Assembly: GCA_027186245.1 (NCBI GenBank)
Contig: CP114481.1
Span: 20,925,501-20,989,500 of the forward strand
Source: Coriaria nepalensis
Taxonomy: Eukaryota > Streptophyta > Magnoliopsida > Cucurbitales > Coriariaceae
DNA: 64,000 bases
Reading direction: 5' to 3'
Shown here: piece by piece, positions 24,480 to 38,456 of the stretch
Layout: each line of letters begins with the position of its first letter
How positions within the stretch are numbered: position 1 is the stretch's first letter
Notes under the pieces: generated by a model
What the model was told of the DNA's origin: nothing
The model's database searches: none
Seen by the model: only the letters and a program-made list of their open reading frames with translations
Program-made: the position numbers and the translations under genes

Positions 24480-27400
24480 TCCTGCATCACTTGCTCATGA
24501 TCTTTTTAAGACAAGTATGCATTTCATTTATCTTATATTCATGTCAAAGAGTCTTTTCAAGACAATAAATCATTTGGAAGCCATTTGAGCGAATATTATT
24601 TTCGCATTTCAAACACGACTTTCGCGCATAGCCTGCATATGATTTTTTGAAGGCAAGCATGAATTTGTTTTATCTTAGAGTCACCATCTCAATGACTCTT
24701 CGAAAGTCAGTAATTCATTCGAAAGCCATTAAAATGAATTCTTATTTCGCACTTCGAACCCAACTTTCATACATAACTTGCTAATGATTATTTATGGGAA
24801 AATATGCATTTGTTTTATTTGAGATTCGTCTCAGTGAGCCTTTTCAAGTCACTAATTCATTGGAAAGCAATTCGAACGAATTCTATTTTTGCATTCAAAC
24901 ACCACTTTTGTGCATCACTTGCTCATGATCTTTTTAAGACAAGTATGCATTTGATTTATCTTATATTCATGTCAATGAGTCTTTTCAAGACAATAAATCA
25001 TTTGGACGCCATTGGAGCAAATACTATTTTCGCATTTCAAACACGACTATCGCGCATAGCTTGCATATAATTTTTTGAAGGCAAGTATGAATTTGTTTAA
25101 TCTTACAGGCATCATCTCAATGACTCTTTGAAAGTCACTAATTCATTTGAAAGCAATGAAAATGAATTCTTTTTTTGCACTTCGAACCCGACTTTCGTAC
25201 ATAACTTGCTAATGATCATTTAAGGGCAAGTATGCATTTGGTTTATTTGAGATTCGTGTCAATGAGTCTTTTCGAGTCACTAATTCATGTGAAAGCAATT
25301 CGAAAGAAATCTAATTTTGCAATTCAAACACCACTTTCCTGCATCACTTGCTAATGATCTTTTTAAGACAAGTATGCATTTGTTTTACCTTATATTCAAG
25401 TCAATGATTCTTTTCAAAATAATAAATCATTTGGATGCCATTGGAGCGAATACTATTTTCGCATTTCAAACACGACTATCGCGCATAGGTTGCATCTTAT
25501 TTTTTGAGGGCAAGTATGATTTTGTTTTATTTTAGAGTCATCATCTCAATGACTCTTTGAAAGTCACTAATTCATTTGAAAGCAATGAAAATGAATTCTT
25601 TTTTTGCACTTCGAACCCGACTTTCGTACATAACTTGCTAATGATCATTTAAGGGCAAGTATGCATTTGGTTTGTTTGAGATTCATGTCAATGAGTCTTT
25701 TCAAGTCACTAATTCATTTGAAAGCAATTCGAATGAATTCTATTTTTGCACTTCAAACACCACTTTTGTTCATCACTTGCTCATGATCGTTTTAAGACAA
25801 GTATGCATTTGATTTATCTTATATTCATGTCAATGAGTCTTTTCAAGACAATAAATCATTTGGAAGCCATTGGAGCAAATACTATTTTCGCATTTCAAAC
25901 ACGACTATCGCGTATAGCTTGCATATAATTTTTTGAAGGCAAGTATGAATTTGTTTAATCTTAGAGTCATCATCTCAATGACTCTTTGAAAGTCACTAAT
26001 TCATTTGAAAGCAATGAAAATGAATTCTTTTTTTGCACTTCGAACCCGACTTTCGTACATAACTTGCTAATGATCATTTAAGGGCAAGTATGCATTTGGT
26101 TTATTTGAGATTCATGTCAATGAGTCTTTTCGAGTCACTAATTCATTTGAAAGCAATTCGAAAGAAATCTACTTTTGCACTTCAAACACCACTTTCCTGC
26201 ATCACTTGCTAATGATCTTTTTAAGACAAGTATGCATTTGTTTTACCTTATATTCAATTCAATGATTCTTTTCAAAATAATAAATCATTTGGATGCCATG
26301 GGAGCGAATACTATTTTTGAATTTCAAACACGACTATCGTGCATAGGTTGCATCTTATTTTTTGAGGGCAAGTATGATTTTGTTTTATTTTAGAGTCATT
26401 ATCTCAATGACTCTTTGAAAGTCAGTAATTCATTTGAAAGAAATTAAAATGAATTATATTTTTGGCCTGGAACCCGACTTTCATACAAAACTTGCTAATG
26501 ATTATTTAAGGGCAAGTACACATTTGTTTTATTTGAGATTCATGTTACTGAGTCTTTTCAAGTCACTAATTCAATTGAAAGCAATTCGAAAGAATTCTAA
26601 TTTTGCACTTCAAACACCACTTTCCTGCATCACTTGCTAAGGATCTTTTTAAGACAAGTATGCATTTGTTTTATCTTATATTCAAGTCAATGATTCTTTT
26701 CAAAATAATAAATCATTTGGATGCCAATGGAGCGAATACTATTTTCGCATTTCAAACACGACTATCGCGCATAGGTTGCGTCTTATTTTTTGAGGGAAAG
26801 TATGATTTTGTTTTATTTTAGAGTCATTATCTCAATGATTCTTTGAAAGTCAGTAATTCATTTGAAAGCAATAAAAATGAATTATATTTTTCGCTTGGAA
26901 CCCGACTTTCATACAAAACTTGCTAATGATCATTTAAGGGCAAGTACACATTTGTTTTATTTGAGATTCATGTTACTGAGTCTTTTCAAGTCACTAATTC
27001 AATTGAAAGCAATTCGAACGAATTCTAATTTTGCACTTCAAACACCACTTTCCTGCATCACTTGCTAATGATCTTTTTAAGACAAGTATGCATTTGTTTT
27101 ATCTTATATTCAAGTCAATGATTCTTTTCAAAATAATAAATCATTTGGATGCCATTGAAGCGAATACTATTTTCCCATTTCAAACACGACTATCGCGCAT
27201 AGCTTGCATATACTTTTTTGAAGGCAAGTATGAATTTGTTTAATCTTAGAGTCATCATCTCAATGACTCTTTGAAAGTCACTAATTCATTTGAAAGCAAT
27301 GAAAATGAATTCTTTTTTTGTACTTCGAACCCGACTTTCGTACATAACTTGCTAATGATCATTTAAGGGCAAGTATGCATTTGGTTTATTTGAGATTCAT

Positions 27401-30400
27401 GTCAATGAGTCTTTTCAAGTCACTAATTCATTTGAAAGCAATTCGAAAGAAATCTAATTTTGCACTTCAAACACCACTTTCCTGCATCACTTGCTAATGA
27501 TCTTTTTAAGACAAGTATGCATTTGTTTTACCTTATATTCAAGTCAATGATTCTTTTCAAAATAATAAATCATTTGGATGCCATTAGAGCGAATACTATT
27601 TTCGCATTTCAAACACGACTATCGCGCATAGGTTGCATCTTATTTTTTTAGGGCAAGTATGATTTTGTTTTATTTTAGAGTCATTATCTCAATGACTCTT
27701 TGAAAGTCAGTAATTCATTTGAAAGCAATTAAAATGAATTATATTTTTGGCTTAGAACCCGACTTTCATACAAAACTTGCTAATGATCATTTAAGGGCAA
27801 GTACACATTTGTTTTATTTGAGATTCATGTTACTGAGTCTTTTCAAGTCACTAATTCAATTGAAAGCAATTCGAACGAATTCTAATATTGCACTTCAAAC
27901 ACCACTTTCCTGCATCACTTGCTAATGATCTTTTTAAGACAAGTATGCATTTGTTTTATCTTATAATCAAGTCAATGAGTCTTTCAAAAATAATAAATCA
28001 TTTGGAAGCCATTAGAGCAAATACTAATTTCGCATTTCAAACACGACTATCGCGCATAGGTTGCATCTTATTTTTTGAGGGCAAGTATGATTTTGTTTTA
28101 TTTTAGAGTCATCATCTCAATGACTCTTTGAAAGTCACTAATTCATTTGAAAGCAATGAAAATGAATTCTTTTTTTGCACTTCGAACCCGACTTTCGTAC
28201 ATAACTTGCTAATGATCATTTAAGGGCAAGTATGAATTTGGTTTATTTGAGATTCATGTCAATGAGTCTTTTCAAGTCACTAATTCATTTGAAAGCAATT
28301 CGAACGAATTCTATTTTTGCACTTCAAACACCACTTTGGTGCATCACTTGCTCATGATCTTTTTAAGACAAGTATGCATTTCATTTATCTTATATTCATG
28401 TCAAAGAGTCTTTTCAAGACAATAAATCATTTGGAAGCCATTTGAGCGAATATTATTTTCGCATTTCAAACACGACTTTCGCGCATAGCCTGCATATGAT
28501 TTTTTGAAGGCAAGCATGAATTTGTTTTATCTTAGAGTCACCATCTCAATGACTCTTTGAAAGTCAGTAATTCATTCGAAAGCCATTAAAATGAATTCTT
28601 ATTTTGCACTTCGAACCCAACTTTCATACATTACTTGCTAATGATTATTTACGGGAAAATATGCATTTGTTTTATTTAAGATTCGTATTAGTGAGCCTTT
28701 TCAAGTCACTAATTCATTGGAAAGCAATTCGAACGAATTCTATTTTTGCATTCAAACACCACTTTTGTGCATCACTTGCTCATGATCTTTTTAAGACAAG
28801 TATGCATTTGATTTATCTTATATTCATGTCAATGAGTCTTTTCAAGACAATAAATCATTTGGAAGCCATTGGAGCAAATACTATTTTCCCATTTCAAACA
28901 CGACTATCGCGCATAGCTTGCATATAATTTTTTGAAGGCAAGTATGAATTTGTTTAATCTTAGAGTCATCATCTCAATGACTCTTTGAAAGTCACTAATT
29001 CATTTGAAAGCAAAGAAAATGAATTCTTTTTTTGCACTTCGAACACGACTTTCGTACATAACTTGCTAATGATCATTTAAGGGCAAGTATGCATTTGGTT
29101 TATTTGAGATTCATGTCAATGAGTCTTTTCAAGTCACTAATTCATTTGAAAGCAATTCGAAAGAAATGTAATTTTGCACTTCAAACACCACTTTCCTGCA
29201 TCACTTGCTAATGATCTTTTTAAGACAAGTATGCATTTGTTTTACCTTATATTCAAGTCAATGATTCTTTTCAAAATAATAAACCATTTGGATGCCATTG
29301 GAGCGAATACTATTTTCGCATTTCAAACACGACTATCGCGCATAGGTTGCATCTTATTTTTTGAGCGCAAATATGATTTTGTTTTATTTTAGAGTCATCA
29401 TCTCAATGACACTTTGAAAGTCACTAATTCATTTGAAAGCAATGAAAATGAATTCTTTTTTTGCACTTCGAACCCGACTTTCGTACATAACTTGCTAATG
29501 ATCATTTAAGGGCAATTATGCATTTGGTTTATTTGAGATTCATGTCAGTGAGTCTTTTCAAGTCACTAATTCAATTGAAAGCAATTCGAAAGAATTCTAA
29601 TTTTGCACTTCAAACACCACTTTCCTGCATCACTTGCTAATGATCTTTTTAAGACAAGTATGCATTTGTTTTATCTTATATTCATGTCAATGAGTCTTTC
29701 CAAAATAATAAATCATTTGGAAGCCATTGGAGCAAATACTAATTTCGCATTTCAAACACGACTATCGCGCATAGGTTGCATCTTATTTTTTGAGGGCAAG
29801 TATGATTTTGTTTTATTTTAGAGTCATCATCTCAATGACTCTTTGAAAGTCACTAATTCATTTGAAAGCAATGAAAATGAATTCTTTTTTTGTACTTCGA
29901 ACCCGACTTTCGTACATAACTTGCTAATGATCATTTAAGGGCAAGTATGCATTTGGTTTATTTGAGATTCATGTCAATGAGTCTTTTCAAGTCACTAATT
30001 CATTTGAAAGCAATTCGAAAGAAATCTAATTTTGCACTTCAAACACCACTTTCCTGCATCACTTGCTAATGATCTTTTTAAGACAAGTATGCATTTGTTT
30101 TACCTTATATTCAAGTCAATGATTCTTTTCAAAATAATAAATCATTTGGATGCCATTAGAGCGAATACTATTTTCGCATTTCAAACACGACTATCGCGCA
30201 TAGGTTGCATCTTATTTTTTTAGGGCAAGTATGATTTTGTTTTATTTTAGAGTCATTATCTCAATGACTCTTTGAAAGTCAGTAATTCATTTGAAAGCAA
30301 TTAAAATGAATTATATTTTTGGCTTAGAACCCGACTTTCATACAAAACTTGCCAATGATCATTTAAGGGCAAGTACACATTTGTTTTATTTGAGATTCAT

Positions 30401-33400
30401 GTTACTGAGTCTTTTCAAGTCACTAATTCAATTGAAAGCAATTCGAACGAATTCTAATATTGCACTTCAAACACCACTTTCCTGCATCACTTGCTAATGA
30501 TCTTTTTAAGACAAGTATGCATTTGTTTTATCTTATAATCAAGTCAATGAGTCTTTCAAAAATAATAAATCATTTGGAAGCCATTAGAGCAAATACTAAT
30601 TTCGCATTTCAAACACGACTATCGCGCATAGGTTGCATCTTATTTTTTGAGGGCAAGTATGATTTTGTTTTATTTTAGAGTCATCATCTCAATGACTCTT
30701 TGAAAGTCACTAATTCATTTGAAAGCAATGAAAATGAATTCTTTTTTTGCACTTCGAACCCGACTTTCGTACATAACTTGCTAATGATCATTTAAGGGCA
30801 AGTATGAATTTGGTTTATTTGAGATTCATGTCAATGAGTCTTTTCAAGTCACTAATTCATTTGAAAGCAATTCGAACGAATTCTATTTTTGCACTTCAAA
30901 CACCACTTTCCTGCATCACTTGCTCATGATCTTTTTAAGACAAGTATGCATTTCATTTATCTTATATTCATGTCAAAGAGTCTTTTCAAGACAATAAATC
31001 ATTTGGAAGCCATTTGAGCGAATATTATTTTCGCATTTCAAACACGACTTTCGCGCATAGCCTGCATATGATTTTTTGAAGGCAAGCATGAATTTGTTTT
31101 ATCTTAGAGTCACCATCTCAATGACTCTTTGAAAGTCAGTAATTCATTCGAAAGCCATTAAAATGAATTCTTATTTTGCACTTCGAACCCAACTTTCATA
31201 CATTACTTGCTAATGATTATTTACGGGAAAATATGCATTTGTTTTATTTAAGATTCGTATCAGTGAGCCTTTTCAAGTCACTAATTCATTGGAAAGCAAT
31301 TCGAACGAATTCTATTTTTGCATTCAAACACCACTTTTGTGCATCACTTGCTCATGATCTTTTTAAGACAAGTATGCATTTGATTTATCTTATATTCATG
31401 TCAATGAGTCTTTTCAAGACAATAAATCATTTGGAAGCCATTGGAGCAAATACTATTTTCCCATTTCAAACACGACTATCGCGCATAGCTTGCATATAAT
31501 TTTTTGAAGGCAAGTATGAATTTGTTTAATCTTAGAGTCATCATCTCAATGACTCTTTGAAAGTCACTAATTCATTTGAAAGCAAAGAAAATGAATTCTT
31601 TTTTTGCACTTCGAACACGACTTTCGTACATAACTTGCTAATGATCATTTAAGGGCAAGTATGCATTTGGTTTATTTGAGATTCATGTCAATGAGTCTTT
31701 TCAAGTCACTAATTCATTTGAAAGCAATTCGAAAGAAATGTAATTTTGCACTTCAAACACCACTTTCCTGCATCACTTGCTAATGATCTTTTTAAGACAA
31801 GTATGCATTTGTTTTACCTTATATTCAAGTCAATGATTCTTTTCAAAATAATAAACCATTTGGATGCCATTGGAGCGAATACTATTTTCGCATTTCAAAC
31901 ACGACTATCGCGCATAGGTTGCATCTTATTTTTTGAGCGCAAATATGATTTTGTTTTATTTTAGAGTCATCATCTCAATGACACTTTGAAAGTCACTAAT
32001 TCATTTGAAAGCAATGAAAATGAATTCTTTTTTTGCACTTCGAACCCGACATTCGTACATAACTTGCTAATGATCATTTAAGGGCAAGTATGCATTTGGT
32101 TTGTTTGAGATTCATGTCAATGAGTCTTTTCAAGTCACTAATTCATTTGAAAGCAATTCGAATGAATTCTATTTTTGCACTTCAAACACCACTTTTGTTC
32201 ATCAGTTGCTCATGATCTTTTAAAGACAAGTATGCTTTTGATTTATCTTATATTCATGTTAATGAGTCTCTTCAAGACAATAAATCAATTGAAAGCCATT
32301 GGAGCAAATACTATTTTCGCATTTGAAACACGACTATCGCGCATAGCTTGCATATAATTTTTTGAAGGTAAGTATGAATTTGATTAATCATAGAGTCATC
32401 ATCTCAATGACTCTTTGAAAGTCACTAATTCATTTGAAAGCAAAGAAAATGAATTCTTTTTTTGCACTTCGAACACGACTTTCGTACATAACTTGCTAAT
32501 GATCATTTAAGGGCAAGTATGCATTTCGTTTATTTGAGATTCATGTCAATGAGTCTTTTCGAGTCATTAATTCATTTGAAAGCAATTCGAAAGAAATCTA
32601 ATTTTGCACTTCAAACACCACTTTCCTGCATCACTTGCTAATGATCTTTTTAAGACAAGTATGCATTTGTTTTACCTTATATTCAAGTCAATGATTCTTT
32701 CCAAAATAATAAATCATTTGGATGCCATTGGAGCGAATACTATTTTCGCATTCCAAACACGACTATCGCGCATAGGTTGCATCTTATTTTTTTAGGGCAA
32801 GTATGATTTTGTTTTATTTTAGAGTCATTATCTCAATGACTCTTTGAAAGTCAGTAATTCATTTGAAAGCAATTAAAATGAATTATATTTTTGGCTTGGA
32901 ACCCGACTTTCATACAAAACTTGCTAATGATCATTTAAGGGCAAGTACACATTTGTTTTATTTGAGATTCATGTTACTGAGTCTTTTCAAGTCGCTAATT
33001 CAATTGAAAGCAATTTGAAGGAATTCTAATATTGCACTTCAAACACCACTTTCCTGCATCACTTGCTAATGATCTTTTTAAGACAAGTATGCATTTGTTT
33101 TATCTTATAATCAAGTCAATGAGTCTTTCCAAAATAATAAATCATTTGGAAGCCATTGGAGCAAATACTAATTTCGCATTTCAAACACGACTATCGCGCA
33201 TAGGTTGCATCTTATTTTTTGAGGGCAAGTATGATTTTGTTTTATTTTAGAGTCATCATCTCAATGACTCTTTGAAAGTCACTAATTCATATGAAAGCAA
33301 TGAAAATGAATTCTTTTTTTGTACTTCGAACCCGACTTTCGTACATAACTTGCTAATGATCATTTAAGGGCAAGTATGCATTTGGTTTTTTGAGATTCAT

Positions 33401-34969
33401 GTCAATGAGTCTTTTCAAGTCACTAATTCATTTGAAAGCAATTCGAAAGAAATCTAATTTTGCACTTTAAACACCACTTTCCTGCATCACTTGCTAATGA
33501 TCTTTTTAAGACAAGTATGCATTTGTTTTACCTTATATTCAAGTCAATGATTCTTTTCAAAATAATAAATCATTTGGATGCCATTGGAGCGAATACTATT
33601 TTCGCATTTCAAACACGACTATCGCGCATAGGTTGCATCTTATTTTTTGAGGGCAAGTATGATTTTGTTTTATTTTAGAGTCATCATCTCAATGACTCTT
33701 TGAAAGTCACTAATTCATTTGAAAGCAATGAAAATGAATTCTTTTTTTGCACTTCGAACCCGACTTTCGTACATAACTTGCTAATGATCATTTAAGGGCA
33801 AGTATGAATTTGGTTTATTTGAGATTCATGTCAATGAGTCTTTTCAAGTCACTAATTCATTTGAAAGCAATTCGAACGAATTCTATTTTTGCACTTCAAA
33901 CACCACTTTCCTGCATCACTTGCTCATGATCTTTTTAAGACAAGTATGCATTTCATTTATCTTATATTCATGTCAAAGAGTCTTTTCAAGACAATAAATC
34001 ATTTGGAAGCCATTTGAGCGAATATTATTTTCGCATTTCAAACACGACTTTCGCGCATAGCCTGCATATGATTTTTTGAAGGCAAGCATGAATTTGTTTT
34101 ATCTTAGAGTCACCATCTCAATGACTCTTCGAAAGTCAGTAATTCATTCGAAAGCCATTAAAATGAATTCTTATTTCACACTTCGAACCCAACTTTCATA
34201 CATAACTTGCTAATGATTATTTATGGGAAAATATGCATTTGTTTTATTTGAGATTCGTCTCAGTGAGCCTTTTCAAGTCACTAATTCATTGGAAAGCAAT
34301 TCGAACGAATTCTATTTTTGCATTCAAACACCACTTTTGTGCATCACTTGCTCATGATCTTTTTAAGACAAGTATGCATTTGATTTATCTTATATTCATG
34401 TCAATGAGTCTTTTCAAGACAATAAATCATTTGGACGCCATTGGAGCAAATACTATTTTCGCATTTCAAACACGACTATCGCGCATAGCTTGAATATAAT
34501 TTTTTGAAGGCAAGTATGAATTTGTTTAATCTTAGAGCCATCATCTCAATGACTCTTTGAAAGTCACTAATTCATTTGAAAGCAATGAAAATGAATTCTT
34601 TTTTTGCACTTCGAACCCGACTTTCATACATAACTTGCTAATGATCATTTAAGGGCAAGTATGCATTTGGTTTATTTGAGATTCATGTCAATGAGTCTTT
34701 TCGAGTCACTAATTCATGTGAAAGCAATTCGAAAGAAATCTAATTTTGCACTTCAAACACCACTTTCCTGCATCACTTGCTAATGATCTTTTTAAGACAA
34801 GTATGCGTTTGTTTTACCTTATATTCAAGTCAATGATTCTTTTCAAAATAATAAATCATTTGGATGCCATTGGAGCGAATACTATTTTCGCATTTCAAAC
34901 ACGACTATCGCGCATAGGTTGCATCTTATTTTTTGAGGGCAAGTATGATTTTGTTTTATTTTAGAGTCA
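24480..34969. repeat. Long-range copy pair, 9,429 bp apart
   Basis: About 24,480-25,540 matches 33,909-34,969. The pair shares three uncommon variants in the same order: GACTCTTCGAAAG, GATTCGTCTCAGTG and TTTGGACGCC. The offset equals 22 trimers. The sequence between them is ordinary block IIa satellite. Confidence 0.7.
27241..32086. repeat. Duplication with 2,572-bp offset (six trimers)
   Basis: About 27,241-29,514 matches 29,813-32,086 with few differences, for example CTTTGGTGC against CTTTCCTGC near 28,335 and 30,907. Both copies contain the same succession of subtypes and the variants CCATTAGAGC, TATTTAAGATTCG, CAAAGAAAATG and GAGCGCAAATATG. The 298 bp between the copies (29,515-29,812) diverge, which suggests later exchange or conversion there. 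Confidence 0.85.
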
Positions 34970-34999
34970 TCTTCTCAATGACTCTTTGAAAGTCACTAA

Positions 35000-37750
35000 T
35001 TCATTTGAAAGCAATGAAAATGAATTCTTTTTTTGCACTTCGAACCCGACTTTCGTACATAACTTGCTAATGATCATTTAAGGGCAAGTATGCATTTGGT
35101 TTATTTGAGATTCATGTCAATGAGTCTTTTCAAGTGACTAATTCATTTGAAAGCAATTCGAACGAATTCTACTTTTGCACTTTAAACACCACTTTTGTGC
35201 ATCACTTGCTCATGATCTTTTTAAGACAAGTATGCATTTCATTTATCTTATATTCATGTCAAAGAGTCTTTTCAAAACAATAAATCATTTGGAAGCCATT
35301 TGAATATTATTTTCGGATTTCAAACACGACTTTCGCGCATAGCCTGCATATGATTTTTTGAAGGCAAGCATGAATTTGTTTTATCTTAGAGTCACCATCT
35401 CAATGACTCTTTGAAAGTCAGTAATTCATTCGAAAGCCATTAAAATGAATTCTTATTTCGCACTTCGAACCCAACTTTCATACATAACTTGCTAATGATT
35501 ATTTAGGGGAAAATATGCATTTGTTTTATTTGAGATTCGTATCAGTGAGCCTTTTCAAGTCACTAATTCATTGGGAAGCAATTCGAACGAATTCTATTTT
35601 TGCATTCAAACACCACTTTTGTGCATCACTTGCTCATGATCTTTTTAAGACAAGTATGCATTTGATTTATCTTATATTCATGTCAATGAGTCTTTTCAAG
35701 ACAATAAATCATTTGGAAGCCATTGGAGCAAATACTATTTTCGCATTTCAAACACGACTATCGCGCATAGCTTGCATAAAATTTTTTGAGGGCAAGAATG
35801 AATTCGTTTTGTCTTAGAGTCATCATCTCAATGACTCTTTGAAAGTCAGTAATTCATTCGAAGGCAATTAAACTGAATTCTTATTTCGCACTGGGAACCC
35901 GACTTTCATACAAAACTTGCTAATGATCATTTAAGGGCTAGTACACATTTGTTTTATTTGAGATTTATGTCACTGAGTCTTTTCAAGTCACTAATTCAAT
36001 TGAAAGCAATTCGAAAGAATTCTAATTTTGCACTTCAAACACCACTTTCCTGCATCACTTGCTAATGATCTTTTTAAGACAAGTATGCATTTGTTTTATC
36101 TTATATTCAAGTCAATGATTCTTTTCAAAATAATAAATCATTTGGATGCCATTGGAGCGAATACTATTTTCGCATTTCAAACACGACTATCGCTTATAGC
36201 CTGCATATAATTTTTTGAAGGCAAGTATGAATTTGTTTAATCTTAGAGTCATCATCTCAATGACTCTTTGAAAGTCACTAATTCATTTGAAAGCAATGAA
36301 AATGAATTCTTTTTTTGCACTTCGAACCCGACTTTCGTGCATAACTTGCTAATGATCATTTAAGGGCAAGTATGCATTTGGTTTATTTGAGATTCATGTC
36401 AATGAGTCTTTTCGAGTCACTAATCCATTTGAAAGCAATTCGAAAGAAATCTAATTTTGCACTTCAAACACCACTTTCCTGCATCACTTGCTAATGATCT
36501 TTTTAAGACAAGTATGCATTTGTTTTACCTTATATTCAAGTCAATGATTCTTTTCAAAATAATAAATCATTTGGATGCCATTGGAGCGAATACTATTTTC
36601 GCATTTCAAACACGACTATCGGGCATAGGTTGCATCTTATTTTTTGAGGGCAAGTATGATTTTGTTTTATTTTAGAGTCATCATCTCAATGACTCTTTGA
36701 AAGTCACTAATTCATTTGAAAGCAATTAAAATGAATTCTTTTTTGCACTTCGAACCTGACTTTCATACATAACTTGCTAACGATTATTTAAGGGCAAGTA
36801 TGCATTTGTTTTATTTGAGATTCATGTCAATGAGTCTTTTCAAGTCACTAATTCATTTGCAAGCAGTTCGAACAAATTCTATTTTTGCACTTCAAACACC
36901 ACTTTTGGGCATCACTTTCTCATGATCTTTTTAAGACAAGTATGCATTTCATTTATCTTATATTCATGTCAAAGAGTCTTTTTAGAACAATAAATCATTT
37001 GGAAGCCATTTGAGCGAATATTATTTTCGGATTTCAAACACGACTTTCGCGCATAGCCTGCATATGATTTTTTGAAGGCAAGCATGAATTTGTTTTATCT
37101 TAGAGTCACCATCTCAATGACTCTTTGAAAGTCAGTAATTCATTCGAAAGCCATTAAAATGAATTCTTATTTCGCACTTCGAACCCAACTTTCATACATA
37201 ACTTGCTAATGATTATTTATGGGAAAATATGCATTTGTTTTATTTGAGATTCGTATCAGTGAGCCTTTTCAAGTCACTAATTCATTGGAAAGCAATTCGA
37301 ACGAATTCTATTTTTGCATTCAAACACCACTTTTGTGCATCACTTGCTCGTGATCTTTTTAAGACAAGTATGCATTTGATTTATCTTATATTCATGTCAA
37401 TGAGTCTTTTCAAGACAATAAATCATTTGGAAGCCATTGGAGCAAATACTATTTTCGCATTTCAAACACGACTATCGCGCATAGCTTGCATATAATTTTT
37501 TGAGGGCAAGAATGAATTCGTTTTGTCTTAGAGTCATCATCTCAATGACTCTTTGAAAGTCAGTAATTCATTCGAAGGCAATTAAACTGAATTCTTATTT
37601 CGCACTTGGAACCCGACTTTCATACAAAACTTGCTAATGATCATTTAAGGGCTAGTACACATTTGTTTTATTTGAGATTCATGTCACTGAGTCTTTTCAA
37701 GTCACTAATTCAATTGAAAGCAATTCGAAAGAATTCTAATTTTGCACTTC
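35000..37750. repeat. Duplication with 1,714-bp offset
   Basis: Segments near 35.4-36.0 kb and 37.1-37.75 kb share TTTGAGGGCAAGAATG, TTTTGTCTTAGAGTC, TTAAACTGAATTC and GGGCTAGTACACATTT at a spacing of about 1,714 bp. The segment between them is more ordinary, so this is a copy pair and not a clean tandem. Confidence 0.7.
35290..35305. other. 4-bp deletion in a C monomer
   Basis: GCCATTTGAATATTATT lacks four bases compared with the GCCATTTGAGCGAATATT of sister units. It is useful as a marker for this unit only. Confidence 0.6.
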
Positions 37751-38170
37751 AAACACCACTTTCCTGCATCACTTGCTAATGATCTTTTTAAGACAAGTAT
37801 GCATTTGTTTTATCTTAAATTCAAGTCAATGATTCTTTTCAAAATAATAAATCATTTGGATGCCATTGGAGCGAATACTATTTTCGCATTTCAAACACGA
37901 CTATCGCGCATAGGTTGCATCTTATTTTTTGAGGGCAAGTATGATTTTGTTTTATTTTAGAGTCATTATCTCATTGACTCTTTGAAAGTCAGTAATTCAT
38001 TTGAAAGCAATTAAAAAGAATTATATTTTTGGCTTGGAACCCGACTTTCATACAAAACTTGCTAATGATCATTTAAGGGCAAGTACACATTTGTTTTATT
38101 TGAGATTCATGTTACTGAGTCTTTTCAAGTCACTAATTCAATTGAAAGCAATTCGAACGAATTCTAATAT

Positions 38171-38456
38171 TGCACTTCAAACAACCACTTTCCTTCATCT
38201 CTTGCTAATGATCCTTTTAAGACAAGTATGCATTTGTTTTATCTTATAATCAAGTCAATGAGTCTTTCCAAATTAATAACTCATTTGGAAGCCATTGGAG
38301 CCAATACTATTTTCGCATTTCAAACACGACTTTCGCACATAGCTTGCATATGATTTTTTGAATGCAAGCATGAATTTGTTTTATTTAAGATTCATGTCAA
38401 TGAGTCTTTTCAAGTCACTAATGCATTTGAAAAGAATTCAAATGAATTCTATTTTT
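38171..38456. other. Dimeric unit: one monomer lost by in-register C/A exchange
   Basis: Consecutive B anchors at 38,171 and 38,456 are 285 bp apart, so one monomer is missing. Monomer C runs as far as TTTGTTTTAT (about 38,375-38,384) and continues as monomer A (TTAAGATTCATGTC). That sequence is common to C and A at the same position, so a single unequal crossover between C and A explains it. It marks the start of block IIb. Confidence 0.85.

Larger units (their letters stand above)
15807..38380. repeat. Satellite block IIa: trimer array dominated by second-subtype B and C
   Basis: B anchors run from 15,889 to 38,171 in 52 units averaging 428.5 bp. The second-subtype B has TTTCCTGCATCACTTGCTAA, TTCAAGTCAATGATTC and CAAAATAATAAATC. 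Its C has ATAGGTTGCATCTTATTTTT and ends with GTTTTATTTTAGAGTCAT. First-subtype units recur within the block, for example near 19.4-19.9, 24.5-25.1, 28.4-28.9, 31.0-31.5 and 34.0-34.5 kb, so the two subtypes are interleaved in long patterns. Hybrid units occur too, such as a second-subtype B with a first-subtype C near 27.1 and 36.1 kb. I see no gene, insertion or inversion in this block. Confidence 0.96.

Noticed and set aside
32360..32380. A strong-looking 5' splice donor, AAGGTAAGTATG
   Set aside because: It comes from a single change in GAAGGCAAGTATG, a sequence present in nearly every unit, and there is no exon or gene to which it could belong.
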